NCBI GenBank assembly: GCA_013286985.1
Contig: JABDEQ010000003.1
Coordinates: 1-63,127, forward strand
Source: Bacteroidota bacterium
GTDB taxonomy: Bacteria > Bacteroidota > Bacteroidia > Sphingobacteriales > Sphingobacteriaceae
Direction of reading: 5' to 3'
Length of the DNA: 63,127 nt
Numbering within the stretch: position 1 is the stretch's first letter; the number at the start of each line of letters is the position of its first letter. Under the pieces are notes generated by a model that saw only the letters and a program-made list of their open reading frames with translations, ran no database searches and was not told where the DNA came from. Both the position numbers and the translations under genes were made by a program. Shown piece by piece: positions 43,247-52,276 of the stretch.

Positions 43247-43811
43247 CATAATTCACTTGTTGATATTGGCTATTTTTGCCGCTGGTAGTAATTTTTGTGA
43301 TGGCTCCATAATCAACATCCAATTGAAAAACTTTATCGAGCGGAATTTTCAAAACGTAGGCAAGCAGTGAGCGGATCACACCGGCATGGCTAAGAATATA
43401 GCTTTTAGGCTGTGTTTGTAATTGCAAATCATCCCAAAATTGGGCACAGCGGTCATACAGATTAACAAAATTCTCACCGCCTGGCACGCGGAAGTTCACA
43501 TAGTCGGCCATCCATAAATTTAAAACGGCCTGGTCAATTTCAGTCCATGCTTTTTGCTCCCAGTCGCCAAAATGCATTTCCGATAGCCTGTTATCAACCG
43601 CATATTTATCGACCGATAAGAACTGCGCTAATTGGGTACAACGCTCAAATGGGCTAGAATAAAACACGGCATCACCCGTTTCTTTTCCCAGCTCTTTTTT
43701 AAGGTTATTAAATGATATCTGCCAATCGGCTTTTAATTCAATTTCTGATTGCCCGTAACAAAGTTTACCGGGATTGTACACTGCAGTATGCCTGATCAGA
43801 TAAATTTCCAT
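43200..43811 (-). CDS. cobC: Alpha-ribazole phosphatase (histidine phosphatase)
   Basis: Removes phosphate from alpha-ribazole 5'-phosphate or from cobalamin phosphate. It has 203 residues with the histidine phosphatase motif IYLIRHTAV and the second catalytic block YILSHAGVIRSL. It overlaps cobS by one base and forms the end of the minus-strand operon cobT-cobS-cobC. The last 47 bases overlap the Dph6-like gene on the opposite strand. Confidence 0.88.
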   Translation of the reverse strand: MEIYLIRHTAVYNPGKLCYGQSEIELKADWQISFNNLKKELGKETGDAVFYSSPFERCTQLAQFLSVDKYAVDNRLSEMHFGDWEQKAWTEIDQAVLNLWMADYVNFRVPGGENFVNLYDRCAQFWDDLQLQTQPKSYILSHAGVIRSLLAYVLKIPLDKVFQLDVDYGAITKITTSGKNSQYQQVNYVNYRAADHNTKNRIL

Positions 43812-44575
43812 TATTTAACGTATTTGAATATGACTAGTAGGGAAAGATAAAATACCACCTCGGAAACCTGTTGCACCGCGCCTAAACAATCGCCGGTGTA
43901 GCCGCCGATCCACTTTTTAAAATATCTTGAAAAATACCATCGCACAAACAGCAAAGGTAACAAGGTGATCCAAACGTAAAGATTGGCAAACAACAACAAG
44001 GGAGCAAGACCGGTGATGACGGCAAATATCAATCCGCCTGTACTCATTTTAGTGGCAAGTGGCTTGGTTTTGCTGGTATCATCTTCGCGGGCATATTCAT
44101 CCGTAAAAATTAACGAAACGGCGTTTAAACGACTTATTGCATGTCCAGCTATTAAGGCTATTACCACAAGTTCCGTCGGTAAGGAATTTAGGCTTGTCCA
44201 CTTTAACAATAACATCAATCCAATACCTATAACACCATAAGTCCCCAGGCGCGAATCTTTCATTATCAGCAGGATTTGTTCCTTAGTCCAGCCGCCGCCG
44301 AAGCCATCACATACATCGGCAAAGCCATCCTCATGAAAAGCCCCGGTTGTTAGTACCGATGCAACCATACTTAATAGCAAGGCAATTTCTTTGGGTAGAA
44401 TAAACTGAAATCCGTAAAAAAACAAAGCGCTTATCGATCCAACCAAAATACCGACAACCGGAAAATACCGTGATGATTTGTTTAGATATTCTTCAGAATG
44501 ATCAACCCATTTTGGACAGGGAATCCGGGTAAAAAACATTAATGCAGTAAAAAAAATACGGATCTCCTTTTTCAT
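43811..44575 (-). CDS. cobS: Adenosylcobinamide-GDP ribazoletransferase
   Basis: Joins AdoCbi-GDP to alpha-ribazole, the last assembly step of cobalamin. It has 254 residues in a polytopic membrane protein with the block GAFHEDGFADVCDGFGGGWT, typical of CobS. Overlaps cobT by four bases and cobC by one base. Confidence 0.93.
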   Translation of the reverse strand: MKKEIRIFFTALMFFTRIPCPKWVDHSEEYLNKSSRYFPVVGILVGSISALFFYGFQFILPKEIALLLSMVASVLTTGAFHEDGFADVCDGFGGGWTKEQILLIMKDSRLGTYGVIGIGLMLLLKWTSLNSLPTELVVIALIAGHAISRLNAVSLIFTDEYAREDDTSKTKPLATKMSTGGLIFAVITGLAPLLLFANLYVWITLLPLLFVRWYFSRYFKKWIGGYTGDCLGAVQQVSEVVFYLSLLVIFKYVK

Positions 44576-45609
44576 TCCTTATTACTTACGCCGGCTGATT
44601 CAAAACTGGCCATTTCATTTAAAAAGTTAACTGATGCATTTACTATAGGGAAAGCGATGGCCATACCTGTGCCTTCGCCCAATCGCATACCTAAATTTAA
44701 CAGGGGCGATAATCCCAAATATTCCAATAATAGTTTATGGCCTTTTTCATCAGATAAATGGCAGGCTATTACATAATCTTTAATTTCAGGATAAAGTTTG
44801 TAAGCAGCCAGGTAAGCAGTACTGGCGATAAAACCATCCAGCAAAATAACCATTTTATTTTCAGCAGCCTGCAACATAGCGCCGGTCATCATGGCAACCT
44901 CGAAACCGGAAAAAGTCGACATGATTTTTTCCCAATCGTTTATTTCGCCATGAAACTCAATGGCGGCTTCTAAAATGCTGGTCTTTTTTTTGAGGCCTTT
45001 ATTATCCAAACCCGTGCCCCGGCCAATACAATCATGCAGATCTGTATTGGTAAAGTAGTGCATCAACATGGCAGCCGATGAAGTATTGCCAATACCCATT
45101 TCGCCAAAGCCAATACAATTGCATCCTTTTTCAAAAAGATCATTAACAATGGCCGACCCTTTGATAAAACATTCACTCAATTCTATCCGGTCCATGGCGG
45201 TATTGTTTAAAAAACTGCGGGTGCCTTTGTTTACCTTGTAATGAAGTAAATGATCAGTACTTTCAAAATTATGATTAACCCCGGCATCTACTACTTTAAG
45301 GGCCATACCGTTTTGTTTGGCAAACACATTGATGCCCGCACCCTCATTTAAAAAGTTCATCACCATTTGGTAAGTTACTTCCTGCGGATAGGGGCTAACA
45401 CCATCATTGGCAATTCCATGGTCGCCTGCAAAAACTACCACGGTAGGAGACTTAATCTTCGGACTTAAAGTTTCCTGAATCAGCCCGATCTGTAAAGCGA
45501 GGTCTTCCAGTTTACCCAATGAACCAATCGGTTTTGTTTTAAAATCAATTTTGTGTTGAAGTTCCTTTTCGAGTGATTTTTCAACCTTTTTTACCTTAAA
45601 ATCTTTCAT
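44572..45609 (-). CDS. cobT: Nicotinate-nucleotide-dimethylbenzimidazole phosphoribosyltransferase
   Basis: Transfers phosphoribose from nicotinate mononucleotide to DMB, making alpha-ribazole 5'-phosphate. It has 345 residues from ATG at 45609 (an upstream TTG adds four). Motifs include KPIGSLGKLEDLA, VVVFAGDHGIANDGVSPYPQEVT, GEMGIGNTSSAA and RLGEGTGMAIAFP with the catalytic Glu in the last. First gene of the cobT-cobS-cobC operon. DMB comes from BluB. Confidence 0.95.
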   Translation of the reverse strand: MKDFKVKKVEKSLEKELQHKIDFKTKPIGSLGKLEDLALQIGLIQETLSPKIKSPTVVVFAGDHGIANDGVSPYPQEVTYQMVMNFLNEGAGINVFAKQNGMALKVVDAGVNHNFESTDHLLHYKVNKGTRSFLNNTAMDRIELSECFIKGSAIVNDLFEKGCNCIGFGEMGIGNTSSAAMLMHYFTNTDLHDCIGRGTGLDNKGLKKKTSILEAAIEFHGEINDWEKIMSTFSGFEVAMMTGAMLQAAENKMVILLDGFIASTAYLAAYKLYPEIKDYVIACHLSDEKGHKLLLEYLGLSPLLNLGMRLGEGTGMAIAFPIVNASVNFLNEMASFESAGVSNKE

Positions 45610-45732
45610 ATCCTTCACCAAATATTATTTTGTATATTTTATAACTAACTATTTATCAGAATTTTAACAATTAAATCTAAATAGACCATTTATTCACTTT
45701 AATTATTTCTTCAACTGATTTCAATAAAACTC

Positions 45733-45749
45733 ACCAAATTAAATTTGGT
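45733..45749. promoter_or_regulatory. 17-bp palindrome upstream of cobT
   Basis: ACCAAATTAAATTTGGT is a perfect palindrome around a central A, 124 bases upstream of the cobT start and 60 bases past the stop of the neighbouring gene. It looks like an operator for a dimeric regulator, but it could be chance in AT-rich sequence. No riboswitch is visible here. Confidence 0.35.
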
Positions 45750-45809
45750 TTAATATAAATTAACAATATAAGTATCTAATTTTCAGATAATTACATATTA
45801 AACAAAAAA

Positions 45810-46058
45810 CTAATAGTTATATCTATCGTAACTTTCCTTAAAATCCTTACGCATCTCGTGGAAGCGGGCCAAAACTACCTTCAGAAACTCTTCGTCCAAT
45901 AATCCAAATACGCTGTTGACGCCATCCAATAAATCTGCTTCGGCAATTTTGTAAGTCTGTTCAAGGTTTCCCTGCTCCATCTTCACAATAAATTTATGGT
46001 TCATATTGAGGATAGATATCTTAAATTCCGGGTGCGGCAATTCGGCAATGATTCTCAT
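45810..46058 (-). CDS. Conserved small hypothetical protein
   Basis: An 82-residue protein with an N-terminal strand-rich part (MRIIAELPHPEFKISILNMN) and a C-terminal helical part (LLDEEFLKVVLARFHEMRKDF). No membrane segment. No family name is recalled, although the length and composition look like conserved unknown proteins of this group. Divergent from the fRMsr-like gene. Confidence 0.6.
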   Translation of the reverse strand: MRIIAELPHPEFKISILNMNHKFIVKMEQGNLEQTYKIAEADLLDGVNSVFGLLDEEFLKVVLARFHEMRKDFKESYDRYNY

Positions 46059-46206
46059 GTTATTGAAATTTTAATATTTACTTTCCCTGCCATGCTGAAC
46101 GCGGTTATGGATGACAGAAGGATTGTAGTAAAAGGAATGCTAAATAAAAGATTAAATATGAGATTCATCTTAATTACTTTTAACATCGCAATGTTATTTT
46201 TGTACC

Positions 46207-46683
46207 ATGGCTGAAGATTTAAACATAACAACATCAACCGATAAAGCGGAACAATATCAATCATTAATACCCCAGATTGAGGCTTTGCTTTATGGCGAGC
46301 CTGATTTAGTGGCAAATCTTGCCAATATCTGCGCTGCTTTAAAAGAACAATTCAAATGGTTTTGGGTTGGATTTTACCTGGTAAAAAATGATGAACTGGT
46401 TTTAGGGCCCTTCCAGGGTCCGGTGGCTTGTACACGTATTGGTTTGGGTAAAGGTGTTTGCGGCGCAGCATGGCTACAGCAAAAAACATTAGTTGTTGCA
46501 GATGTGGAACAGTTTCCGGGGCACATTGCCTGTAGTTCACTTTCTAAATCTGAAATAGTGATACCTCTCTTTAAGAATGATAAAGTAATGGCTGTTTTAG
46601 ATGTTGACAGCGAAGAGTTAGATCAATTCGATGAAACAGACGCCCATTACCTGGAAGCCATAGTGAAGCTGGTTAACTTTTAA
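46207..46683 (+). CDS. Free methionine-(R)-sulfoxide reductase (GAF domain)
   Basis: Reduces free methionine-R-sulfoxide; cytoplasmic. It has 158 residues in a single GAF domain with the conserved cysteines in GPVACTRIGLGKGVCG and HIACSS, the set required for activity in the fRMsr family. It complements the exported MsrA and MsrB. It is followed without a gap by an alpha/beta hydrolase. A -7 word TATTTTTG ends five bases before the ATG, which is too close to be the main promoter. Confidence 0.88.
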   Translation: MAEDLNITTSTDKAEQYQSLIPQIEALLYGEPDLVANLANICAALKEQFKWFWVGFYLVKNDELVLGPFQGPVACTRIGLGKGVCGAAWLQQKTLVVADVEQFPGHIACSSLSKSEIVIPLFKNDKVMAVLDVDSEELDQFDETDAHYLEAIVKLVNF

Positions 46684-47331
46684 ATGAGCAGGATATTTTT
46701 AATACCCGGACTAGGAGCCGATACCCGGGTATATAACAATATCGACTTAAACAATCACGACGTAACCTGCGTTGATTGGATACAACCAAACACAACCGAC
46801 ACTTTATCAACATACGCACAAAAGCTTGTTTTACAATACGATATAAAGCCAAAATCAATTGTAATAGGCAATTCAATGGGTGGCATGCTGGCCATTGAAA
46901 TAGCCAAACTGATACCGGTTGAAAAAGTAATTCTCATCTCGAGTGTTAAGACCATTGAAGAGGCACCCCGGTATTTTAAATTTTTCCGGGCAGTCCCCAT
47001 CTACAAAATCATCCCTGGAAAAGCATTTACCGGGATGGAGTTTTTAATCAAACCCTTTTTTGGTCATATGAACGAGGCCGACAGCTGGCTATTCAGAGAT
47101 ATGCTTAAAACTTCGTCGCCCATATTTTTAAAGTGGGCCATGGGTGCTATTCTAAAATGGGATAATAAAGTTATTCCGCCAAATGTGGTTCATATTACCG
47201 GCGACAAAGACTTGATATTTCCATACCAAAAGATTAAAGATGCCATTATTATAAAAGGCGGAACGCACATTATGATATTTGAAATGGCCAAAGAGGTGAA
47301 CAAAATACTGAAGCGAATACTAAAGAAATGA
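46684..47331 (+). CDS. Alpha/beta hydrolase
   Basis: A 215-residue serine hydrolase with the nucleophile elbow GNSMGGM (residues about 63-69) and an early oxyanion motif FLIPGLGADTRVY. The catalytic His lies in GGTHIMIF near the C-terminus. It is in an operon: directly after the fRMsr gene and overlapping the glycosylase gene by four bases. Substrate unknown. Confidence 0.82.
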   Translation: MSRIFLIPGLGADTRVYNNIDLNNHDVTCVDWIQPNTTDTLSTYAQKLVLQYDIKPKSIVIGNSMGGMLAIEIAKLIPVEKVILISSVKTIEEAPRYFKFFRAVPIYKIIPGKAFTGMEFLIKPFFGHMNEADSWLFRDMLKTSSPIFLKWAMGAILKWDNKVIPPNVVHITGDKDLIFPYQKIKDAIIIKGGTHIMIFEMAKEVNKILKRILKK

Positions 47332-47930
47332 AACTACCTGAAAGCTATTACCAGGGCAACGATGTAGTTGCCATTAGCAGAGATTTGCTTGGCAAATACT
47401 TATTTACCTGTATTGACGGTATAACAACAGGCGGATATATAGTTGAAACAGAAGCATATAACGGTGTTATTGACAAAGCTTCACATGCTTTCGGTAACAA
47501 ACAGACACCCCGCACGCAAACTATGTTTAGCCAGGGCGGCATTAGTTATGTTTACCTGTGCTATGGTATTCACGAGATGTTTAATATCGTTACTTCGGTT
47601 GAAGGAACGCCGCATGCCATCCTGATAAGAGCCATTAATCCAACTGAAGGATTAGAGCTGATGCAGCTTCGTCGTAATATGCCGGTGGTAAAACCTAATA
47701 TTACCGCAGGACCCGGCTCTGTTGCTAAAGCATTGGGCATATCTCGCAAAATAAATGCATTAAGCCTGCAAAGCGATACCATTTGGATTGAAGATCGCGG
47801 CTTGTCGTTTCCCGACTCCGCAATTGCTGCCGTTCCGCGTATTGGCGTATCTTATGCCGCTGAGGATGCGCTTTTACCTTATCGCTTCTATGTGAAAGGG
47901 AATGCTTACGTAAGCAAGCCAAATAAATAA
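47328..47930 (+). CDS. 3-methyladenine DNA glycosylase (AAG/MPG family)
   Basis: Removes alkylated and deaminated purines from DNA in base-excision repair. It has 200 residues with the family motifs ETEAYNGVIDKASHAFGNKQTPR, YVYLCYGIHEMFN, and GPGSVAKALGI. The acid in VETEAY activates water. Last gene of the three-gene unit fRMsr-hydrolase-glycosylase. Confidence 0.93.
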   Translation: MKLPESYYQGNDVVAISRDLLGKYLFTCIDGITTGGYIVETEAYNGVIDKASHAFGNKQTPRTQTMFSQGGISYVYLCYGIHEMFNIVTSVEGTPHAILIRAINPTEGLELMQLRRNMPVVKPNITAGPGSVAKALGISRKINALSLQSDTIWIEDRGLSFPDSAIAAVPRIGVSYAAEDALLPYRFYVKGNAYVSKPNK

Positions 47931-47945
47931 ATTCAATCGTAATCA

Positions 47946-47973
47946 TAGCGACGGGTTTAAAATCCCATCGCTA
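47946..47973. repeat. AGCGACGGG-type palindrome after the glycosylase gene
   Basis: TAGCGACGGGTTT faces ATCCCATCGCTA over a short AT gap. It differs by a few bases from the perfect hairpin at 27765-27792. It may end the three-gene transcript and may belong to a dispersed repeat family. Confidence 0.5.
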
Positions 47974-48025
47974 ACAATTGATTATCAAATACATATACCG
48001 AATCATTTCAATTAGTTAATTTAAT

Positions 48026-48033
48026 TAATTTTG
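48026..48033 (+). promoter_or_regulatory. -7 box upstream of kynU
   Basis: TAATTTTG fits TAnnTTTG, 26 bases before the kynureninase ATG. No clear TTTG is found at the -33 position. Confidence 0.4.
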
Positions 48034-48059
48034 CCCCATCAATTTTATAAACCCAACGC

Positions 48060-49343
48060 ATGAACTACCAGAACAATTTAGCATTTGCTGCAACACTTGA
48101 TGAACAGGATGAGTTAAAAGACTTTGGCAAACAGTTTCTGGTGCCGCAGCATAATGGAAAAGACGTCATTTACCTTTGCGGAAATTCATTGGGCCTTCAG
48201 CCGGCCACTGCGCAGCAATATGTACTTGATCAGTTTGCCAATTGGAAGAACCTGGGTATTGAAGGTTTTTTTGAGGGTGATGATCCCTGGCTGGGCTACC
48301 ACAAAAAGCTAATAGGAACACTTGCCGACCTGCTTGGAGCAAAGAAGGAAGAAATTACCATAATGAATTCGCTGACAGTAAACCTTCATTTACTGATGGT
48401 AAGTTTCTATAAACCAACAAGTAAAAGATACAAAATCATTATGGAAGGCGGCGCTTTCCCTTCTGACCAATATGCTTTTGCCAGTCAGGCCAGGTTTCAT
48501 GGTTATGATCCGAAAGAGGCCATTATTGAAGTTTTCCCACGCGAAGGCGAGTTGATTTTACGAACTGAAGATATCCTGAAAACGATAAATGACCACGCCG
48601 ATGAACTGGCATTAGTGCTATTTGGCGGCGTAAATTACTTTACCGGACAATTTTATGATATTGAAGCAATTACACAAACGGCTCACCAGGTTGGTGCCTT
48701 TGCAGGTTTTGATCTGGCGCATGCAGCAGGGAACGTTTTACTGAAACTGCATGACTGGGACGTTGACTTTGCGGCCTGGTGCTCATACAAGTACATGAAC
48801 TCCGGCCCGGGCGGTATAAGCGGGATTTTTGTTCACGAACAGCATTTCGATGATAAATCGCTTAGTCGTTTTGAGGGCTGGTGGGGCTACCGCGAGGATA
48901 AACGCTTTTTGATGACGCATGATTTTGAGCCGGAGATGGGTGCGGCAGGATGGCAACTCAGTACCAGCCCGGTTATGTTGCTGACCCTGCACAAGGCCGC
49001 ACTCGATATCTTTCAGCAGGCTGGCGGATTAAAGCCTCTACGCATAAAGAGCGAACTATTAACCGGTTATCTCGAGTTTCTGATAGAAGAAATTAACAGG
49101 AGTAAGGGTGAGGAGGTTTTTAAGATCATCACTCCTAAAAATAAAAGCGAACGCGGTTGCCAGCTTTCAATAGTCTGCAAAAATAACGCCCGTAAAACCT
49201 TTGATTTTTTGACCAGCAAAGGTGTGATAGGCGACTGGCGCGAGCCCAACGTAATTCGTTTAAGCCCTGTGCCGCTTTACAACAGTTTTAAACAGGTTTT
49301 TAGCGCGGCATCTATTCTGGCCCGCTCACTGGAGGAAAATTAA
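48060..49343 (+). CDS. kynU: Kynureninase
   Basis: PLP-dependent hydrolase that cleaves kynurenine to anthranilate and alanine in tryptophan breakdown. It has 427 residues with the PLP-lysine block CSYKYMNSGPGG (Lys in the YK pair), FAGFDLAHAAGN and LCGNSLGLQP. It fits kynureninase length and motif order. No other kynurenine-pathway genes are in the window. Confidence 0.94.
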   Translation: MNYQNNLAFAATLDEQDELKDFGKQFLVPQHNGKDVIYLCGNSLGLQPATAQQYVLDQFANWKNLGIEGFFEGDDPWLGYHKKLIGTLADLLGAKKEEITIMNSLTVNLHLLMVSFYKPTSKRYKIIMEGGAFPSDQYAFASQARFHGYDPKEAIIEVFPREGELILRTEDILKTINDHADELALVLFGGVNYFTGQFYDIEAITQTAHQVGAFAGFDLAHAAGNVLLKLHDWDVDFAAWCSYKYMNSGPGGISGIFVHEQHFDDKSLSRFEGWWGYREDKRFLMTHDFEPEMGAAGWQLSTSPVMLLTLHKAALDIFQQAGGLKPLRIKSELLTGYLEFLIEEINRSKGEEVFKIITPKNKSERGCQLSIVCKNNARKTFDFLTSKGVIGDWREPNVIRLSPVPLYNSFKQVFSAASILARSLEEN

Positions 49344-49841
49344 TCTACGGGCCTTAAATTACACCAGGCGACTTTGCGTAGCCGGGCATGTCTGAGCTTT
49401 CGTTCTTAAATCACAGATCACGCCGATCTTTTTTTCAACGTGGCATTATTTGGCATGGAGGCTCATCCTTGATTTTAGTTAGTCTTCTTAAATTAGTCAA
49501 CAAGCTATATAATTAAAATACATAAATTACTATTTTACATATATTTATATTTATTTAATTGAAGTAATACCGACAGTAATTTTAAAAGCTCAAACCTTTG
49601 TATCACATTTCTGCATTAACGTTTTTAAAATTCAAATCATGAATTTCAAAGACGTCTGGTCGGATAGAATCTCATCTGTACAGGCATTTTAATTACTCAG
49701 AACGAGTTTCAACCATACAACCGCACTACAAATCGTTCTGCAAATAAAAATCGATTACAGCGCCTCTAATCAAGTCAAGCGCTCATGATGATATCCATTT
49801 TAATTTTTCTTACCAACTTTACAGGCTGATAAAACAAATCT
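49344..49841. other. 498-bp intergenic region after kynU
   Basis: No likely gene longer than about 20 codons is seen. A 17-codon frame starts at 49639 (MNFKDVWSDRIS) but is probably chance. An 8-bp inverted pair CAGAACGA (49698-49705) and TCGTTCTG (49733-49740) may fold into a small hairpin. The rest is AT-rich, with no clear promoter. Confidence 0.5.
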
Positions 49842-50744
49842 ATGCTCAAAATCGCTTTCGACCCGATATACATACATCCACTGCCTGAAGGACATCGTTT
49901 CCCCATGCTGAAGTACGAATTAATACCTGCACAATTACTTCACGAGGGGCTAATCAGTATGGATAATTTATTCGCGCCATCAGTACCATCCGAAGAAGTG
50001 ATCTGCCGGACACATGAAAAAAGCTATTGGGAGCAATTAAGGGATTTAACTTTGCCAGCGAAGGAGCAGCGGCGTACGGGTTTCCCCTTATCAGCTCAAT
50101 TGGTTGAGCGCGAAGTACGCATTGCAGGGGGAACTATTGAAGCCTGTCATTACGCTTTTGACCACGGTGTAGCCTTTAACGTTGCAGGTGGCACACATCA
50201 CGCCGGCAGTAATTGGGGCGAAGGGTTTTGCCTGTTAAATGATCAGGCAATTGCAGCTAATTATTTATTAAACAATAAATTAGCATCATCCATCTTAATC
50301 ATTGATTTAGATGTTCACCAGGGAAATGGCACGGCCGATATTTTTAAAGAGGAGCAGAGGGTGTTTACTTTTTCGGTGCATGGCGCAAATAACTTCCCGT
50401 TCCGTAAAGAAAAATCGGACCTGGACATTGCCTTACCCGATGGCACTGGTGATGAACAATATTTGCAACTATTGGAACAAACGCTGCCCGCGTTGATTGA
50501 ACAACAAAAGCCCGATTTTATATTTTACCTGTCGGGAGTTGATGTATTGGCAACAGACAAGCTGGGCAAGATGGCTTTAAGCAAAACCGGATGCAAAGAG
50601 CGCGATCGTTTTGTTTTTGAACAGTGCATCAAACACAGCATTCCGTTGCAGGTGAGCATGGGAGGGGGCTACTCGCCCAATATCAGGGATATTGTTGATG
50701 CTCATTGCAACACCTACCGGTTGGCAAATGAATTATACTTTTAA
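49842..50744 (+). CDS. Histone deacetylase superfamily protein
   Basis: A 300-residue zinc hydrolase of the HDAC/AcuC/acetylpolyamine amidohydrolase superfamily. Zinc-site residues are seen in DLDVHQGNGT, and the general-base His pair lies in GGTHHAGSNWGEGFCLLND. The C-terminal block is MGGGYSPNIRD. Function: deacylation of a small molecule or protein. It overlaps the convergent MATE gene by four bases. Confidence 0.88.
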   Translation: MLKIAFDPIYIHPLPEGHRFPMLKYELIPAQLLHEGLISMDNLFAPSVPSEEVICRTHEKSYWEQLRDLTLPAKEQRRTGFPLSAQLVEREVRIAGGTIEACHYAFDHGVAFNVAGGTHHAGSNWGEGFCLLNDQAIAANYLLNNKLASSILIIDLDVHQGNGTADIFKEEQRVFTFSVHGANNFPFRKEKSDLDIALPDGTGDEQYLQLLEQTLPALIEQQKPDFIFYLSGVDVLATDKLGKMALSKTGCKERDRFVFEQCIKHSIPLQVSMGGGYSPNIRDIVDAHCNTYRLANELYF

Positions 50745-52120
50745 TCTTGTGCGGGTATCATCACCGTTTTATCTTCATTCCGTTTGCTGATAAACTGGAA
50801 TCGGAAGAACAGCAGAATGGAAGAAACCATCAAACCTAAAACCAGCCCATACCATACGCCCTTAACGCCCAGATGCAGGATGAGGCCCAATACATATCCC
50901 ACCGGCAGGCCTACCACCCAATAAGCCAGAAAAGTAATTAATGTAGGAATATTTACATCGCCCATACCGCGCAGTATGCCCAGGCCAACAACCTGCGTAC
51001 CGTCGAACAATTGAAACAGCGCCGCTATGATAAGTAGCTGTGCAGCAATGCTTATTACTATGGTATCAGAAGTGTAAATCCATGGAAGGGCTTTGTTAAA
51101 CAGCATAAAGATAATTGCGGTACAACACATAAAGGCTATAACAATGTGATAACTGGATATAGCCGAATACCTCAACTTCTGATGATCGCTGACGCCAAAA
51201 TAGTTACCCGATTTTATTGCCGCCGCAGCAGATAAGCCGCTTGCCATCATATAAGTTATTGAAGCCAGGTTAATGGCTACCTGGTGCGCAGCCTGCTCAT
51301 GATAACCAATAGTACCAATGATAATAGCTGCCGCGCTGAATGCGCTAATCTCAAAAGCATATTGCATAGCCACCGGCGCGCCGATACGCAAAATTTGCAA
51401 ACAGCGTTCACGGCTGATATTGGTAACGTAAAACCCTTTTAAATACTTTTTGAAATTGGCCGATTTGAAAACATACATCGACATTACCAATGCCATTAAA
51501 CAACGATCGATAAGTGTACTGTAGCCAACCCCTTTAACACCCATAGGGCTAATGCCAAACATGCCTTTTACAAAAACTACGCCTACACAAATGTTAAGTA
51601 CGTTACCCCAAATGGAAATAAGCATAGCCTGTTTAGTAAAGCCGAGGCCTTCGGCAAATTGCTTAAAGGTGTTAAAAATAAGCATGGGTATAATAGATAA
51701 ACCCAACAAGAACAAAAACGGCTTTGCCTGGCTAACAACTGCCGGGGTTTGATCCAAATGGTTTAGCAACAATATGGAGCCGACCATAGTAACGGTAAAA
51801 AGTATTACCCCCGTAAGTACGTTTATAAATAAACTATTTGATAATAGCTGACCACATTCAGCATAATTATCACGGCCGTTGTGCTGGGCTATTAAAGGCG
51901 TTATGCCATAAGACACGCCAATGCCGATAACCAGTAAAATAACAAAAATGCTATTGGCTAATGATACCGCAGCTAACGATACCGTGCCAGCAAAATGGCC
52001 TACTATAATGGTATCAGAAGTTTGCACCAGTGTATGCCCCAGTTGAGATATAACAACCGGAATAGCCAGGTTCAGGTTATCAAAATAATGACTTTTATAT
52101 TTTAGGTAGATGGATTTCAT
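50741..52120 (-). CDS. MATE family efflux transporter
   Basis: A 459-residue membrane protein with 12 hydrophobic segments in two halves, as in the MATE/NorM class (AIPVVISQLGHTLVQTSDTIIVGHF at the N-terminus; two-lobe duplicated helices). Exports cationic drugs or toxic metabolites with sodium or proton antiport. Single gene. Substrate is not predictable. Confidence 0.92.
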   Translation of the reverse strand: MKSIYLKYKSHYFDNLNLAIPVVISQLGHTLVQTSDTIIVGHFAGTVSLAAVSLANSIFVILLVIGIGVSYGITPLIAQHNGRDNYAECGQLLSNSLFINVLTGVILFTVTMVGSILLLNHLDQTPAVVSQAKPFLFLLGLSIIPMLIFNTFKQFAEGLGFTKQAMLISIWGNVLNICVGVVFVKGMFGISPMGVKGVGYSTLIDRCLMALVMSMYVFKSANFKKYLKGFYVTNISRERCLQILRIGAPVAMQYAFEISAFSAAAIIIGTIGYHEQAAHQVAINLASITYMMASGLSAAAAIKSGNYFGVSDHQKLRYSAISSYHIVIAFMCCTAIIFMLFNKALPWIYTSDTIVISIAAQLLIIAALFQLFDGTQVVGLGILRGMGDVNIPTLITFLAYWVVGLPVGYVLGLILHLGVKGVWYGLVLGLMVSSILLFFRFQFISKRNEDKTVMIPAQD

Positions 52121-52219
52121 TGAGAATGATGTGGATTTGAGGCACCGAAGTTAGTAATCAAAACTATCGTGACCTAAAATTAATATTTCAATTCGTATAG
52201 CCGATGCTTTAAAAGCAAC

Positions 52220-52250
52220 AAAGCCCTGAAAGTTGCACTTCCAGGGCTTT
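52220..52250 (-). terminator. Terminator of the chloroperoxidase-like hydrolase gene
   Basis: AAAGCCCTG (52220-52228) pairs with CAGGGCTTT (52242-52250), with additional GAAGTG-type pairing inside. It lies 27 bases past the hydrolase stop on the minus strand; a T-containing stretch (TTGCTTTT) follows. Confidence 0.7.
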
Positions 52251-52276
52251 TGCTTTAATCTGAAATGCAGACTGAA

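Noticed and set aside
46055..46315. Minus-strand frame overlapping the fRMsr start
   Set aside because: It is antisense to a well-supported GAF-domain gene and shows no protein signature.
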